Below, piece by piece: positions 6,108 to 15,100 of a stretch of DNA of 19,639 nt (positions are counted from its first letter, which is position 1; every line of letters starts with the position of its first letter). The stretch is from NCBI GenBank assembly GCA_021298875.1, contig JAJTHJ010000301.1, positions 1-19,639 of the forward strand, written 5' to 3'. Under the pieces are notes generated by a model that ran no database searches, was not told the DNA's origin, and worked only from the letters and a program-made list of their open reading frames with translations. Made by a program: the position numbers and the translations under genes. This DNA is from Burkholderiales bacterium (GTDB taxonomy: Bacteria; Pseudomonadota; Gammaproteobacteria; Burkholderiales; Burkholderiaceae_F).

Positions 6108-7463
6108 TCAGTCCCTCTCGTCCAGCAACGCGGTCACGGGCGGCAATACGCCGCCTTGAAGCCGCGTGCGGGCGGCGTGCAGGTCGGCGCGCAGCAGCCG
6201 CAGCTTGCCGCGCAGACCGTAATGCGGGTCGAGCATCGAGGCGGGGATGCGCTCAGCGTCGATCTCGGCGCTCAGGCGGTCGATCTCCGCCAGCAGTTCG
6301 GGCGCGCCCGTTGCAGCGCCGGGGGCAGCGGCCCGAGCTTCGAGCGCCTTGACGCGCCGATACAGCTTCTGGACGCGCATCGAAGGGCCCAGCGTCAGCA
6401 GCTTAGGCAACCAGTCGGACAGCGCCGCCATCACTGCCACCAACGGAATCACCAGCACCCACAGGCGCATCAGCAAATTGGCCAGCCAGTACGGCAGATA
6501 GCGATACAAAAACGGCGGCCCGTGATCGTAGAGTTGCACGACGTCTTCGGGCACCTCGAATTCGCTGAGGGTGCGGATCGACGGAAAGTCGCGCGCCGCG
6601 TGCAGCAGCCCCGGGCCGCTACGAATTTCGCGCGCGGCGCGCACCGGCAAAAACGCCAGCGCCGGATGCAGATCCTCGCGCGCCACCAGGGTCGCAAGCG
6701 AGGCAATGGTGTCGAGGTCGCGGTCCGGGATGTTCGCCTTGTAGTCGACCACCCCGGCCGGCACGGTGATCTTTCGCACGCCGGTCAAGCGCCGCTGGAG
6801 CGCCTCGGCCCGCTTCCAACTCACCGCGGCCAGCCCGGGCGCGCGCAACAGCTCGTCCACCAGGGGCGCATCGGCCTTGGCCACCATCAAGGCCGCATCG
6901 ATGCGGCCGGCCCGCAGTTCGGCGGCGGCTTCGGCAAAGCCCAGCGTCAAGCGTTGCGCTTGCGGCCCGTCGATCTGCGCCACCCGCAGCACGTTCAGCC
7001 CGAGCGCGTGGGTGCCGCTGCCCGGTGGCCCGATGTTCAGCTTCCGCTCGCCAAGATCGGCAAGCGACGCATCGCGCAATTCCTCGCGGACGAAGAGCCA
7101 CGCCGGCTCGAAGTACAAGTGACCCAGACCGATCAGTCCCTTGCGCTGCTCCTCCGGGGCGACGCCGCTCTGTACGAAGGCGACGTCGGCCGCCTCAGGA
7201 TCGTCCTCCGGCAGGTGCAAGCGACGCAGATTCTCCAGCGAACCGGGCGAAGTCCGTACCTCGACCCGGACACCGTCGCGCGCCAGGATCTCGGCATAAC
7301 GCTGCGCGAACTCCAGGTAGGCCCCGCCCGACGCTCCCGCCGTCAACACGATCTTCGACGGCGGAGCCGGCCGTACCGCCCACCAGACAAACGCCGCCGC
7401 TACACCGAACAGAAAAACGCCGCCAACGATGGTCCAGCGAAGCAGATTTCCACGGTCGAACAC
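6108..7463 (-). CDS. Membrane-anchored TAXI-family (TRAP-type) solute-binding protein
   Basis: The protein has 451 residues. An uncleaved N-terminal membrane segment (about 9-29) is followed by a TAXI-type ligand-binding domain. Its marks are VLTAGASGGAYLEFAQRYAEIL, the VAFVQSGVA stretch, LNIGPPGSGTHALGLNVL and a FAEAAAELRAGRIDAALMV segment. Unlike ordinary periplasmic TAXI receptors it has a second membrane segment near 334-352 and a cytoplasmic, charged, coiled-coil-like tail to the end. Both termini would be cytoplasmic. TAXI proteins usually feed a TRAP permease, but none is nearby. The start is a GTG with ggagag about 7 bases upstream. The ligand is unknown. It is the first gene of the operon with the adenosyltransferase and diverges from the D-2-hydroxyacid dehydrogenase gene. 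Confidence 0.82.
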   Translation of the reverse strand: MFDRGNLLRWTIVGGVFLFGVAAAFVWWAVRPAPPSKIVLTAGASGGAYLEFAQRYAEILARDGVRVEVRTSPGSLENLRRLHLPEDDPEAADVAFVQSGVAPEEQRKGLIGLGHLYFEPAWLFVREELRDASLADLGERKLNIGPPGSGTHALGLNVLRVAQIDGPQAQRLTLGFAEAAAELRAGRIDAALMVAKADAPLVDELLRAPGLAAVSWKRAEALQRRLTGVRKITVPAGVVDYKANIPDRDLDTIASLATLVAREDLHPALAFLPVRAAREIRSGPGLLHAARDFPSIRTLSEFEVPEDVVQLYDHGPPFLYRYLPYWLANLLMRLWVLVIPLVAVMAALSDWLPKLLTLGPSMRVQKLYRRVKALEARAAAPGAATGAPELLAEIDRLSAEIDAERIPASMLDPHYGLRGKLRLLRADLHAARTRLQGGVLPPVTALLDERD

Positions 7464-7649
7464 GATCCGCTCTCCCCAGTCTTGGGACTCCGCGCTCGCG
7501 CGCGAATGGGTTCACGCGTCGAGGCGGGCGAAGATTACACAGGCCGCTGGCGACCGCGAATGCTGCCGCATAATCGAATGCGCCGCACGACGGCGCACCT
7601 CGCGCACCGGCCACAAGCCGCCCCGCGCTCGACACCAAGGAGATCGCCA
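7464..7649. promoter_or_regulatory. Divergent intergenic region with a probable plus-strand promoter
   Basis: These 186 bases separate the divergent TAXI and dehydrogenase genes and must hold both promoters. On the plus strand, cataat at 7569-7574 is a good -10 (5 of 6), with a weak -35 (ctggcg, 7547-7552) at 16 bases. On the minus strand, tgtaat (complement of 7534-7539) is a possible -10, but its -35 is poor. I see no clear operator palindrome. Confidence 0.4.
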
Positions 7650-9062
7650 ATGACCGCCCCTGCCCTAGCGCACACGCTGCGCAATCCGCTGCCCGCCGCC
7701 TTCGTCGCCGCGCTCGCTGCGCAGTTCGGCGCGCGCCTGTCCACTGCCGCCGCGGTATGCGAACAGCACGGCCGCGACGAGTCGCCCTACCCGCCGATGG
7801 CGCCGGACGCCGTGGTGTTTGCCGAGTCCACCGAAGACGTCGTGGCGCTGGTGCGGCTATGTGCCGAGCATCGCGTGCCGCTGATTCCCTACGGCGTCGG
7901 CTCGTCGATCGAAGGGCATCTGCTGGCCGTGCAAGGCGGCGTGAGCGTCGATCTGTCGCGGATGAACCGCGTGCTCGCGGTCAACGCGGAAGACCTGACC
8001 GTCACCGTGCAGGCCGGCGTCACCCGCAAGCAATTGAACGCGGAGATCAAGGACACGGGCCTCTTCTTCCCGATCGACCCCGGCGCCGATGCGTCACTCG
8101 GCGGCATGGCGGCCACCCGCGCCTCCGGCACCAACGCCGTCCGCTACGGCACGATGCGCGAGAACGTGTTGGCGCTGAAAGTCGTCACCGCCGAGGGGCA
8201 GGTGATCGACACCGCGGGGCGTTCGCGCAAGTCGAGCGCCGGCTACGACCTGACGCGCGTCTTTGTAGGCAGCGAAGGCACCCTCGGAGTCATTACCGAG
8301 GTCACGTTACGGCTGTACCCGCAGCCGGAGGCGATATCGGCGGCGACCTGTTCGTTCCCCGACGTAAAGGCCGCGGTGGATACAGTGATCCAGACGATCC
8401 AGTTGGGCGTGCCGGTGGCGCGCTGCGAGTTGCTCGATGCGCTCACCGTGCGTGCGGTCAACCTGCGCGACAAGCTCGGCTTGCCCGAGCAGCCGTTGCT
8501 GCTGTTCGAGTTCCACGGCTCGGCCGCGAGCGTGGCCGAGCAGGCCGAAACCGTGCAGGCGGTAGCGCAGGAGCACGGCGGGGCCGACTTCAAGTGGACG
8601 ACCAAGCCCGAAGAACGCACCAAGCTGTGGGAAGCGCGGCACGCCGCCTACTTTGCCTGCCTGCAACTGAAGCCCGGCTGCCGCAGCGTGACTACCGACG
8701 TGTGCGTGCCGATCTCGCGGCTGGCCGAGTGCATCGCGCAGACGATCGAAGACACGAACACGAGCTTCCTGCCGGCACCGATCCTCGGCCACGTCGGCGA
8801 CGGCAACTTCCACTGCGCGATCCTGGCCGACCCGACCAAGCCCGAGGAACTCGAAGAAGCCGAGCGCCTCAACCGCCGCATCGTCGAGCGCGCACTCGCC
8901 CTGGACGGCACCTGCACCGGCGAGCACGGCGTGGGGCTGCACAAGATGGATTTTCTGGTGCAGGAACACGGCGCAGACGCGGTCGATCTGATGGCGCGCA
9001 TCAAGCGCGCCTTCGATCCGCTGAACATCCTGAACCCCGGCAAGATCGTCCGCGCGTTCTGA
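7650..9062 (+). CDS. FAD-linked D-2-hydroxyacid (D-lactate-type) dehydrogenase
   Basis: This 470-residue flavoprotein belongs to the VAO/PCMH family group that includes cytochrome-linked D-lactate dehydrogenase. It would oxidise a D-2-hydroxyacid to the 2-oxoacid and pass electrons to the respiratory chain. The FAD domain shows PYGVGSSIEGH, DPGADASLGGMAATRASG and FVGSEGTLGVITEVTLRL. The C-terminal domain has the metal and substrate site HVGDGNFH (His381, His388) and GEHGVG (Glu425, His426). The ATG is preceded by a strong aaggaga ribosome binding site. A racemase-like gene follows after 17 bases in the same direction, which suggests that the acid is one that can be interconverted between enantiomers. 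D-lactate is the default guess. It is distinct from the glcD gene at 17.5 kb. Confidence 0.9.
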   Translation: MTAPALAHTLRNPLPAAFVAALAAQFGARLSTAAAVCEQHGRDESPYPPMAPDAVVFAESTEDVVALVRLCAEHRVPLIPYGVGSSIEGHLLAVQGGVSVDLSRMNRVLAVNAEDLTVTVQAGVTRKQLNAEIKDTGLFFPIDPGADASLGGMAATRASGTNAVRYGTMRENVLALKVVTAEGQVIDTAGRSRKSSAGYDLTRVFVGSEGTLGVITEVTLRLYPQPEAISAATCSFPDVKAAVDTVIQTIQLGVPVARCELLDALTVRAVNLRDKLGLPEQPLLLFEFHGSAASVAEQAETVQAVAQEHGGADFKWTTKPEERTKLWEARHAAYFACLQLKPGCRSVTTDVCVPISRLAECIAQTIEDTNTSFLPAPILGHVGDGNFHCAILADPTKPEELEEAERLNRRIVERALALDGTCTGEHGVGLHKMDFLVQEHGADAVDLMARIKRAFDPLNILNPGKIVRAF

Positions 9063-9079
9063 CGCGCAAGGAGCCCGCC

Positions 9080-10154
9080 ATGTCGCTCGCCAAGATCGCG
9101 GCGCTGCGCGTGCGCGCCGCCCGCGTGCCGCTGCCCGAGCCGCACAACACCGCCAGCGGCACCGTGGCCGAATCGCCGCTGGTGCTGACCGACCTGACGC
9201 TCGGCGACGGTACCGTCGGCCACAGTCTGGTGTTCACCTACACGCCGGCGGCACTCAAGCCCACCGCAGACCTGATCGCCAATTTGGCGCCGCTGGTGAT
9301 CGGAGAGCCGGCCGCGCCGCTCGACCTGGAGCAAAAGCTGGCGCGACGCTTCCGCCTGCTCGGCCCGCAGGGGTGGGTCGGCATCGCGCTCGCCGCCATC
9401 GACATGGCGCTGTGGGACGCCGTCGCCCGCCAGCGCGGCCTGCCGCTCTGCGGGCTGCTGGGCGCGGCGCCCAAGCCGATCCCCGCCTATGGCGCGGTGG
9501 GCTTCGACGGCGAGCGCGGCTCGGCCGCCACCGCCGAGCGCTGGGCCAGGCTCGGCTTTACCGGCGTCAAGGCCAAAATCGGCCACCCGACCTTGGCCAA
9601 AGACCTCGCGGTCGTGCGCGCGATGCGCGCGGCGGTCGGCCCGCAAGTGGCGATCATGGTCGACTACAACCAGAGCCCCCGCCGAGGCAATCGAGCGCTG
9701 CCGCGCGCTCGACGGCGAAGGCCTGACCTGGATCGAGGAGCCCACGCTCGCGCACGACTACACCGGCCTCGCCGCGCTCGCCCGCGCCACCGCGACCCCG
9801 ATCCAGGCCGGCGAAAACTGGTGGGGCACGCTCCACCTGCAACACGCGCTCGACGCGCAGGCGAGCGACGACGTGATGCCCGACGTGATGAAGATCGGCG
9901 GCATGACCGGCTGGCTGCGCGCCGTGGCGCTGGCGCAGCCGCGCGGACTGCGCGTGTCCAATCACCTGTGGCCGGAGATCTCCGCGCAGTTGCTCGCGGC
10001 CACGCCGAGCGCGCACTGGCTCGAATACGCGGACTGGTGGAATCCGATCCTCGCCGCGCCGCTGGCCGTGCGCGACGGCATGGCCGAGCCAGGCGATGCG
10101 CCGGGCAGCGGCGTCGCCTGGAACGACGACGCCGTAGCGCGCTATCTCTGCTGA
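9080..10154 (+). pseudogene. Mandelate racemase-like enolase-superfamily gene, broken by a 5-base deletion
   Basis: The reading frame starts at ATG 9080 (ribosome binding site aaggag), runs to about 9676, and continues in another frame from about 9677 to TGA 10154. From my recall of Pseudomonas putida mandelate racemase (359 residues), the catalytic set is present at identical numbering: Lys164 and Lys166 (KAKIG) and Asp195 (VDYN) in the first frame. In the second frame are the equivalents of Glu221 (WIEEP), Glu247 (GEN), Asp270 (MPDVMKIGG), His297 (SNHLW) and Glu317 (HWLEY). Codon distances among the latter match exactly, but Asp195 to Glu221 spans 73 bases, not 78. Hence 5 bases are missing near 9677, after NQS. 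Pocket residues differ (His22, Ser26, Ala139), so the substrate may not be mandelate. It would have worked with the dehydrogenase upstream. Confidence 0.85.
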
Positions 10155-10215
10155 ACCCTCCCGGCGCTCCCAAGCCGGTACGGCGCGGGCAGGCGGGGGC
10201 ATCGCCGCGGTCGAT

Positions 10216-10245
10216 TTCAAGCAAGCGCTTGATTGATGCTATGCT
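10216..10245 (+). promoter_or_regulatory. Putative promoter of the regulator/efflux operon
   Basis: A -10-like tatgct (10240-10245) and a weak -35 ttcaag (10216-10221) are 18 bases apart. Transcription would begin near 10252, only about three bases before the regulator's ATG, which has no ribosome binding site. A leaderless or near-leaderless message is therefore possible. Confidence 0.4.
10217..10236. promoter_or_regulatory. Palindromic operator, probably for the TetR-family regulator
   Basis: This is a 20-bp near-perfect palindrome whose core caagcgcttg (10222-10231) is perfect; 18 of its 20 bases obey the symmetry. It lies just upstream of the regulator gene and within the spacer of the proposed promoter, a position where repressor binding would block RNA polymerase. 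Autoregulation is typical of the family. Confidence 0.65.
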
Positions 10246-10254
10246 GCGGCGCAA

Positions 10255-11022
10255 ATGAAAGCGCACACCCCCGACTCCCGAGCGAGCGCGCCACGCGCTG
10301 CCGATGCCCGCACCGCCTTACTCGGCGCCGCCACCCGGCTCTTCGCCGAGCACGGCTACGCCGCCACACCGACGCGCGCGATCTGCGCCGCCGCCGGCGC
10401 CAACGTGGCGGCGATCCACTACTACTTCGGCGACAAGGCCGGGCTATACCGCGAGGTGCTGCTCACCCCGCTGCGCGAGATGACCGCGCAGTTCGGCCGC
10501 TTCGACGATCCGGCGCTGCCCTTCGGCGCGGCGATGCGGATGCTCCTCGCACCTTTCGTCGCCCCGGCGCTGCCCGGCGAGGCGCAGGCCGAGGCGCTGG
10601 CGATGCGCCTGCACCTGCGCGAGATGCTGGAGCCGACGCCGGTGTTCCGCGAGATCGTCGCCACCACCATCGCCCCGGTGCATGGCGCGCTGACCGCGCT
10701 GCTGGCGCGTCACTGCGGGCTGCGCGCGGCCGACGACGAGATTCACCAGCTCGCCTTCGCCATGGTGGCGATGGCCAACGACTACTGCATGTCGCGCGAG
10801 TTCATGCGGCTGCTGGCGCCGGGCGTACTCGACCGGCCCAACGCCGCACAACGGATCCTCGACCGCCTGGTCGGCTACTGCGAAGCGCTGCTCGCCGCAG
10901 AAGTCGCCCGGCGCGGCGCACAGCGCGGCCGCGGGAACCGTAGCCGCCCGCAGACCTACTCTGCCGTCAACAAGCCTGCCGCGCGGTCGCGCCGCGGCAG
11001 CGAAGCCCAGGTCGCCAAATGA
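10255..11022 (+). CDS. TetR-family regulator, CerR-like, of the RND efflux operon
   Basis: This 255-residue repressor-like protein has an N-terminal TetR helix-turn-helix at residues about 18-66 (ALLGAATRLFAEHGYAAT, then AAGANVAAIHYYFGDKAGLYREVL). Its ligand domain resembles the CerR/YbiH (DUF1956) group, with MRLHLREMLEPTPVFREIV and a MVAMANDYCMSREF stretch near the end. Regulators of this group often control adjacent efflux genes. A probable operator overlaps its promoter, and its stop overlaps the ATG of the adaptor gene (11019-11022), so it is co-transcribed with the pump and likely represses its own operon. The last 30 or so residues are an unusual Arg/Lys-rich low-complexity tail. No ribosome binding site precedes the ATG. 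The inducer is unknown. Confidence 0.9.
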   Translation: MKAHTPDSRASAPRAADARTALLGAATRLFAEHGYAATPTRAICAAAGANVAAIHYYFGDKAGLYREVLLTPLREMTAQFGRFDDPALPFGAAMRMLLAPFVAPALPGEAQAEALAMRLHLREMLEPTPVFREIVATTIAPVHGALTALLARHCGLRAADDEIHQLAFAMVAMANDYCMSREFMRLLAPGVLDRPNAAQRILDRLVGYCEALLAAEVARRGAQRGRGNRSRPQTYSAVNKPAARSRRGSEAQVAK

Positions 11023-12164
11023 ACCGGATCGCCTCTTCTTCGTCCCGCGGGTGGTGGCTCGGCGCCGCCGTGCTCGCGCTGCTCGTCGCCGTACTGCTGG
11101 CCTGGAAGTTTTCGGCACCGGCCGATGCTACGGGTGCCCAGCCGGCCGCACCGCCCGCGCCCCGGCCTTCGCTCACGGTGGCGCTGACCACACCGGAGCA
11201 GCTCGACTGGCCGCAGACGCTCGCCGCGCAAGGCAGCATCGCCGCCTGGCAGGAGGCGGTGATCGGCGCCGAGCTGGCGGGGTTTCGCGTCGATGAAGTG
11301 CTGGTCAACGTCGGCGACCGCGTGAAGAAGGGTCAACCGCTGGCCCGGGTGCGGGCCGAGACGGTCGACGCCGATCTCGCGCAAGCCCGCGCCGGACTGG
11401 CCGAGGCCGAAGCCGCGTTGGCCGAGGCACAGGCCAATGCGCGCCGCACGCGCGAGCTGGCCGACAAGGGCTTCATCAGTCCGCAGGGCGGCGTGCAGGC
11501 GGCCACCGCGGAGCAGACCGCCGCGGCACGGGTCCAGGCCGCACGCGCCCGCGTGCAGGCCGAGCAGGTGCGGATGGCGCAGACGCGGGTGCTGGCGCCG
11601 GACGACGGCGTGATCTCCGCGCGCAGTGCAACGGTCGGTTCGCTCACCGGCGGGCAGGATCTCTTCAAGCTGATCCGCGGCGGCCGGCTGGAGTGGCGCG
11701 CCGAAGTGCCGGCGGCCGATCTGGACCGACTCCGCCCCGGCCTGACCGCGCGGCTGACACTTCCCGGCGGCGAGGCGGTCACCGGCACGTTGCGTACGGT
11801 GGCGCCGACGGTGGACCCGCAGACCCGCAACGCGCTGGTCTACGTCGATCTGCCGGCGCAGAGCTCGGCGCGCGCCGGCATGTTCGCGCGCGGCGAGTTC
11901 CAACTCGCGCAGGCCCCGGCGCTGACGGTGCCGCAAAGCGCGCTGCTGCTGCGCGACGGCTTTGCCTACGTGTTTAAGCTGGAAAGCGACAACCGGGTCG
12001 CGCAGACCAAGGTGGCCGTGGGCCGCCGCAGCGGCGAGCGGGTCGAGATCAAGGACGGGCTGGCAGCCGGCACGCGCATCGTCGCCAGCGGCGTGGGCTT
12101 CCTCAACGGCGGCGACGTGGTGCGGGTGGTCGAGTCCGCGCCCGCGGCCAGCGCAAGCAAGTAG
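11019..12164 (+). CDS. RND efflux periplasmic adaptor subunit (HlyD/AcrA family)
   Basis: This 381-residue membrane-fusion protein would join an inner-membrane RND pump to an outer-membrane channel. It has an N-terminal membrane anchor at about residues 12-30 (WWLGAAVLALLVAVLLAW) and no lipobox cysteine. A Pro/Ala linker leads into the lipoyl half-motif VNVGDRVKKGQPLARV. A long alpha-helical hairpin follows (DLAQARAGLAEAEAALAEA, ..., AARVQAARARVQAEQVRM), then the returning lipoyl half (VLAPDDGVISARSATVG) and beta-barrel and membrane-proximal domains. It starts in the stop codon of the regulator gene, which favours translational coupling. Nine bases separate it from the pump gene. No TolC-like gene is in the window, so a channel would come from elsewhere. 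Confidence 0.93.
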   Translation: MNRIASSSSRGWWLGAAVLALLVAVLLAWKFSAPADATGAQPAAPPAPRPSLTVALTTPEQLDWPQTLAAQGSIAAWQEAVIGAELAGFRVDEVLVNVGDRVKKGQPLARVRAETVDADLAQARAGLAEAEAALAEAQANARRTRELADKGFISPQGGVQAATAEQTAAARVQAARARVQAEQVRMAQTRVLAPDDGVISARSATVGSLTGGQDLFKLIRGGRLEWRAEVPAADLDRLRPGLTARLTLPGGEAVTGTLRTVAPTVDPQTRNALVYVDLPAQSSARAGMFARGEFQLAQAPALTVPQSALLLRDGFAYVFKLESDNRVAQTKVAVGRRSGERVEIKDGLAAGTRIVASGVGFLNGGDVVRVVESAPAASASK

Positions 12165-12173
12165 GCGACGGCG

Positions 12174-15100
12174 ATGATCAACGTCTCGTCCTGGTCGATC
12201 CGCAATCCGATCCCGGCGATCCTGCTCTTCGTGCTGCTGACGCTGATCGGCATCGTCGGCTTTGCGGCGATGAAGATCCAGCAGTTCCCGGACATCGACC
12301 TGCCGACCGTCACCGTCACCGCCAGTCTGCCCGGCGCGAGTCCGGCGCAGATGGAGACCGACGTCGCGCGCAAGCTCGAAAACTCCATTGCCACGCTGCA
12401 AGGGGTCAAGCACATCTACAGCAAGGTGCAGGACGGCACCGCGACGGTGACCGTCGAGTTCCGGCTGGAAAAGCCGACGCAGGAGGCCGTGGACGACGTA
12501 CGCGACGCGGTCTCGCGCATCCGCTCCGACCTGCCGGGCGAGCTGCGCGACCCGGTGATTTCCAAGGTCGATCTGGCCGGCTCACCGATGCTGACCTTCA
12601 CCGTCGCCTCGGCGCGGATGGACGACGAGGAGTTGTCCTGGTTCGTCGACAACACGGTGACCAAGCGCCTGCTGGGCGTGCGCGGCGTCGGCGCCGTTAG
12701 CCGCGTGGGCGGCGTGGATCGCGAGGTGCGCGTGGAGCTCGACCCCGCCCGGCTGCTGGCGCTCGGCGTCACCGCGGCCGACATCTCGCGCCAGTTGCGG
12801 CAGATCCAACAGGAGGCTTCCGGCGGCCGGGCCGATCTGGGCGGCGCCGAGCAATCGGTGCGCACGCTGGGCACGGTGCGCTCGGCCGACGAGCTGGCGG
12901 CGATGGACTTCGCGCTGCCCGATGGCCGCCGCGTGCGCCTGTCCGACGTGGCCACGGTTTCCGACACGACCGCCGAGCAGCGCACGGCCGCGCTGCTCAA
13001 CGGCAAGCCGGTGGTGGGCTTCGAGATCGTGCGCAGCCGCGGCGCCGGCGAGGTGGCGGTGGCCGAGGGCGTGCGTGCGGCCCTGGAGGAATTGCGCGCA
13101 GCGCATCCGGACATCGAGATCGTCGAGGCCTTCAATTTCGTCGATCCGGTCCAGGAGAACTTCGAAGGCTCGATGTACCTGCTGATCGAAGGCGCGATCC
13201 TGGCGGTGCTGGTCGTTTGGCTCTTCCTGCGCGACCTGCGCGCCACGCTGGTCTCGGCGGCGGCGCTGCCGCTGTCGATCCTGCCCACTTTCGGCGCGAT
13301 GTATCTGCTGGGTTTCTCGCTGAACACGGTGACGCTGCTGTCGCTGTCGCTGGTGGTCGGCATCCTGGTGGACGATGCGATCGTCGAAATCGAGAACACC
13401 ATGCGCCACTTGCGGATGGGCAAGACGCCGTATCAGGCGGCGATGGAAGCGGCCGACGAGATCGGCCTGGCGGTGATCGCCACCAGCTTCACGCTGATCG
13501 CGGTGTTCCTCCCTACGGCCTTCATGGGTGGGGTGGCCGGCAAGTTCTTCGTGCAGTTCGGCTGGACTGCGGCAATTGCGGTGTTCTTCTCGCTGGTGGT
13601 CGCGCGGATGCTCACACCGATGATGGCCGCCTACCTGCTGCACACGCCCAAAGCCGAGCATCGCCCGCCGCGCTGGCTCGAGCTCTATACCGGCTGGGCC
13701 GACTGGTGCCTCAAGCACCGCAAGACCACGCTGGCGGGCGCGGCGGTGTTCTTCTTTGGCTCCTTCGCCCTGGTGCCGTTGCTGCCGACCGGCTTCATTC
13801 CGCCGGACGACTTGTCGCAGACCCAGGTGTATCTGTCGCTGCCGCCGGGCAGCACCTTCAAGCAGACGCTGGCCGCGGCCGAGCAGGCGCGCAAGATCGT
13901 GCAGAAAAACGAGCACGTGAAGCTCGTCTACACGGCGGTGGGCGGCGGCGCTTCGGGCGCCGATCCCTTCGCGCCGCGCGGCGCCTCCGAAGTGCGCAAG
14001 GCGACCTTGACGATCAACCTGACGCCGCGCGGCGAGCGCCGCGGCATTTCCAAGCAGCAGATCGAGGGCCAGTTGCGCGCGGCGCTCGCCGAGCTGCCCG
14101 GCGTGCGCGTGACGGTGAGCTTCGGCGGCTCGGCCGAGAAGTTCGTGCTGGTGCTGGCCGGCGAGGACGGCGAGCGCCTGGCCGAGCACGCGCTGCGGGT
14201 GGAGCGCGAGCTGCGCACGATTCCCGGCATCGGCTCGGTGACCAGCACCGCCAGCCTGGTGCGGCCGGAACTCGTGGTGCGCACCGACTTCGCGCGGGCC
14301 GCCGACTTGGGCGTGACTTCGGCCGCGATTGCCGACACGCTGCGCATCGCCACCGCCGGCGATTACGACCAGAACCTGCCCAAACTCAATCTGGCGCAGC
14401 GGCAGGTGCCGATCGTGGTCAAGCTGCCGCCCGAAGCGCGGCAGGACCTGGCGCTGCTGGAACAGCTGGCGGTCCCCGGCAAGCACGGCCCGGTGCCGAT
14501 CGGCAACGTGGCCCGGCTTTCGATCGACAGCGGCCCGGCCGAGATCGACCGCTACGACCGCCTGCGCAACGTGAACTTCGAGATCGAACTGAACGGCCAG
14601 CCGCTGGGCGCCGTCGCGGCCGCCGCCGCCGCGCTGCCCAGCCTGCAAAACCTGCCGCCGGGCGTGATCCAGACCACGGTGGGCGACGCCGAGGTGATGG
14701 GGGAGCTCTTTGCGAGCTTCGGCATCGCAATGGCGGCCGGCGTGCTGTGCATCTACATCGTGCTGGTCCTGCTGTTCAAGGACTTCGTGCAACCGGTGAC
14801 GATTCTCGCGGCGCTGGTGCTGTCGGTGCCGGGCGCGTTCCTGGCGCTCTTCATCACCCAATCGGCGCTGTCGATGCCGTCGATGATCGGGCTCATCATG
14901 CTGATGGGCATTGCCACCAAGAACTCGATCCTGCTGGTCGACTACGTGATCCTCGCGCGGCGCGAGCACGGGCTGTCGCGCTGGGACGCCCTGCTCGATG
15001 CCTGCCGCAAGCGGGCGCGGCCGATCGTGATGACCACCGTGGCGATGGGCGCCGGCATGCTGCCGATCGCGATCGGCCTGGGTACCGACCCCAGCTTCCG

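Noticed and set aside
6156..7649. Plus-strand frame extending upstream of the D-2-hydroxyacid dehydrogenase for about 500 codons
   Set aside because: It is antisense to the TAXI gene; the real start is at 7650 with a strong ribosome binding site, and the upstream part has no family similarity.
9674..9684. Programmed frameshift at the run of five C in the racemase-like gene
   Set aside because: The downstream catalytic spacing needs 5 missing bases (two residues lost), which a simple slip would not restore; no slippery heptamer or stimulatory fold is apparent.
12582..14969. Long minus-strand open frame, about 795 codons, opposite the RND pump gene
   Set aside because: It is a shadow of a GC-rich coding strand: His, Arg and Gln dominate, there is no recognisable domain, and the plus-strand pump is certain.
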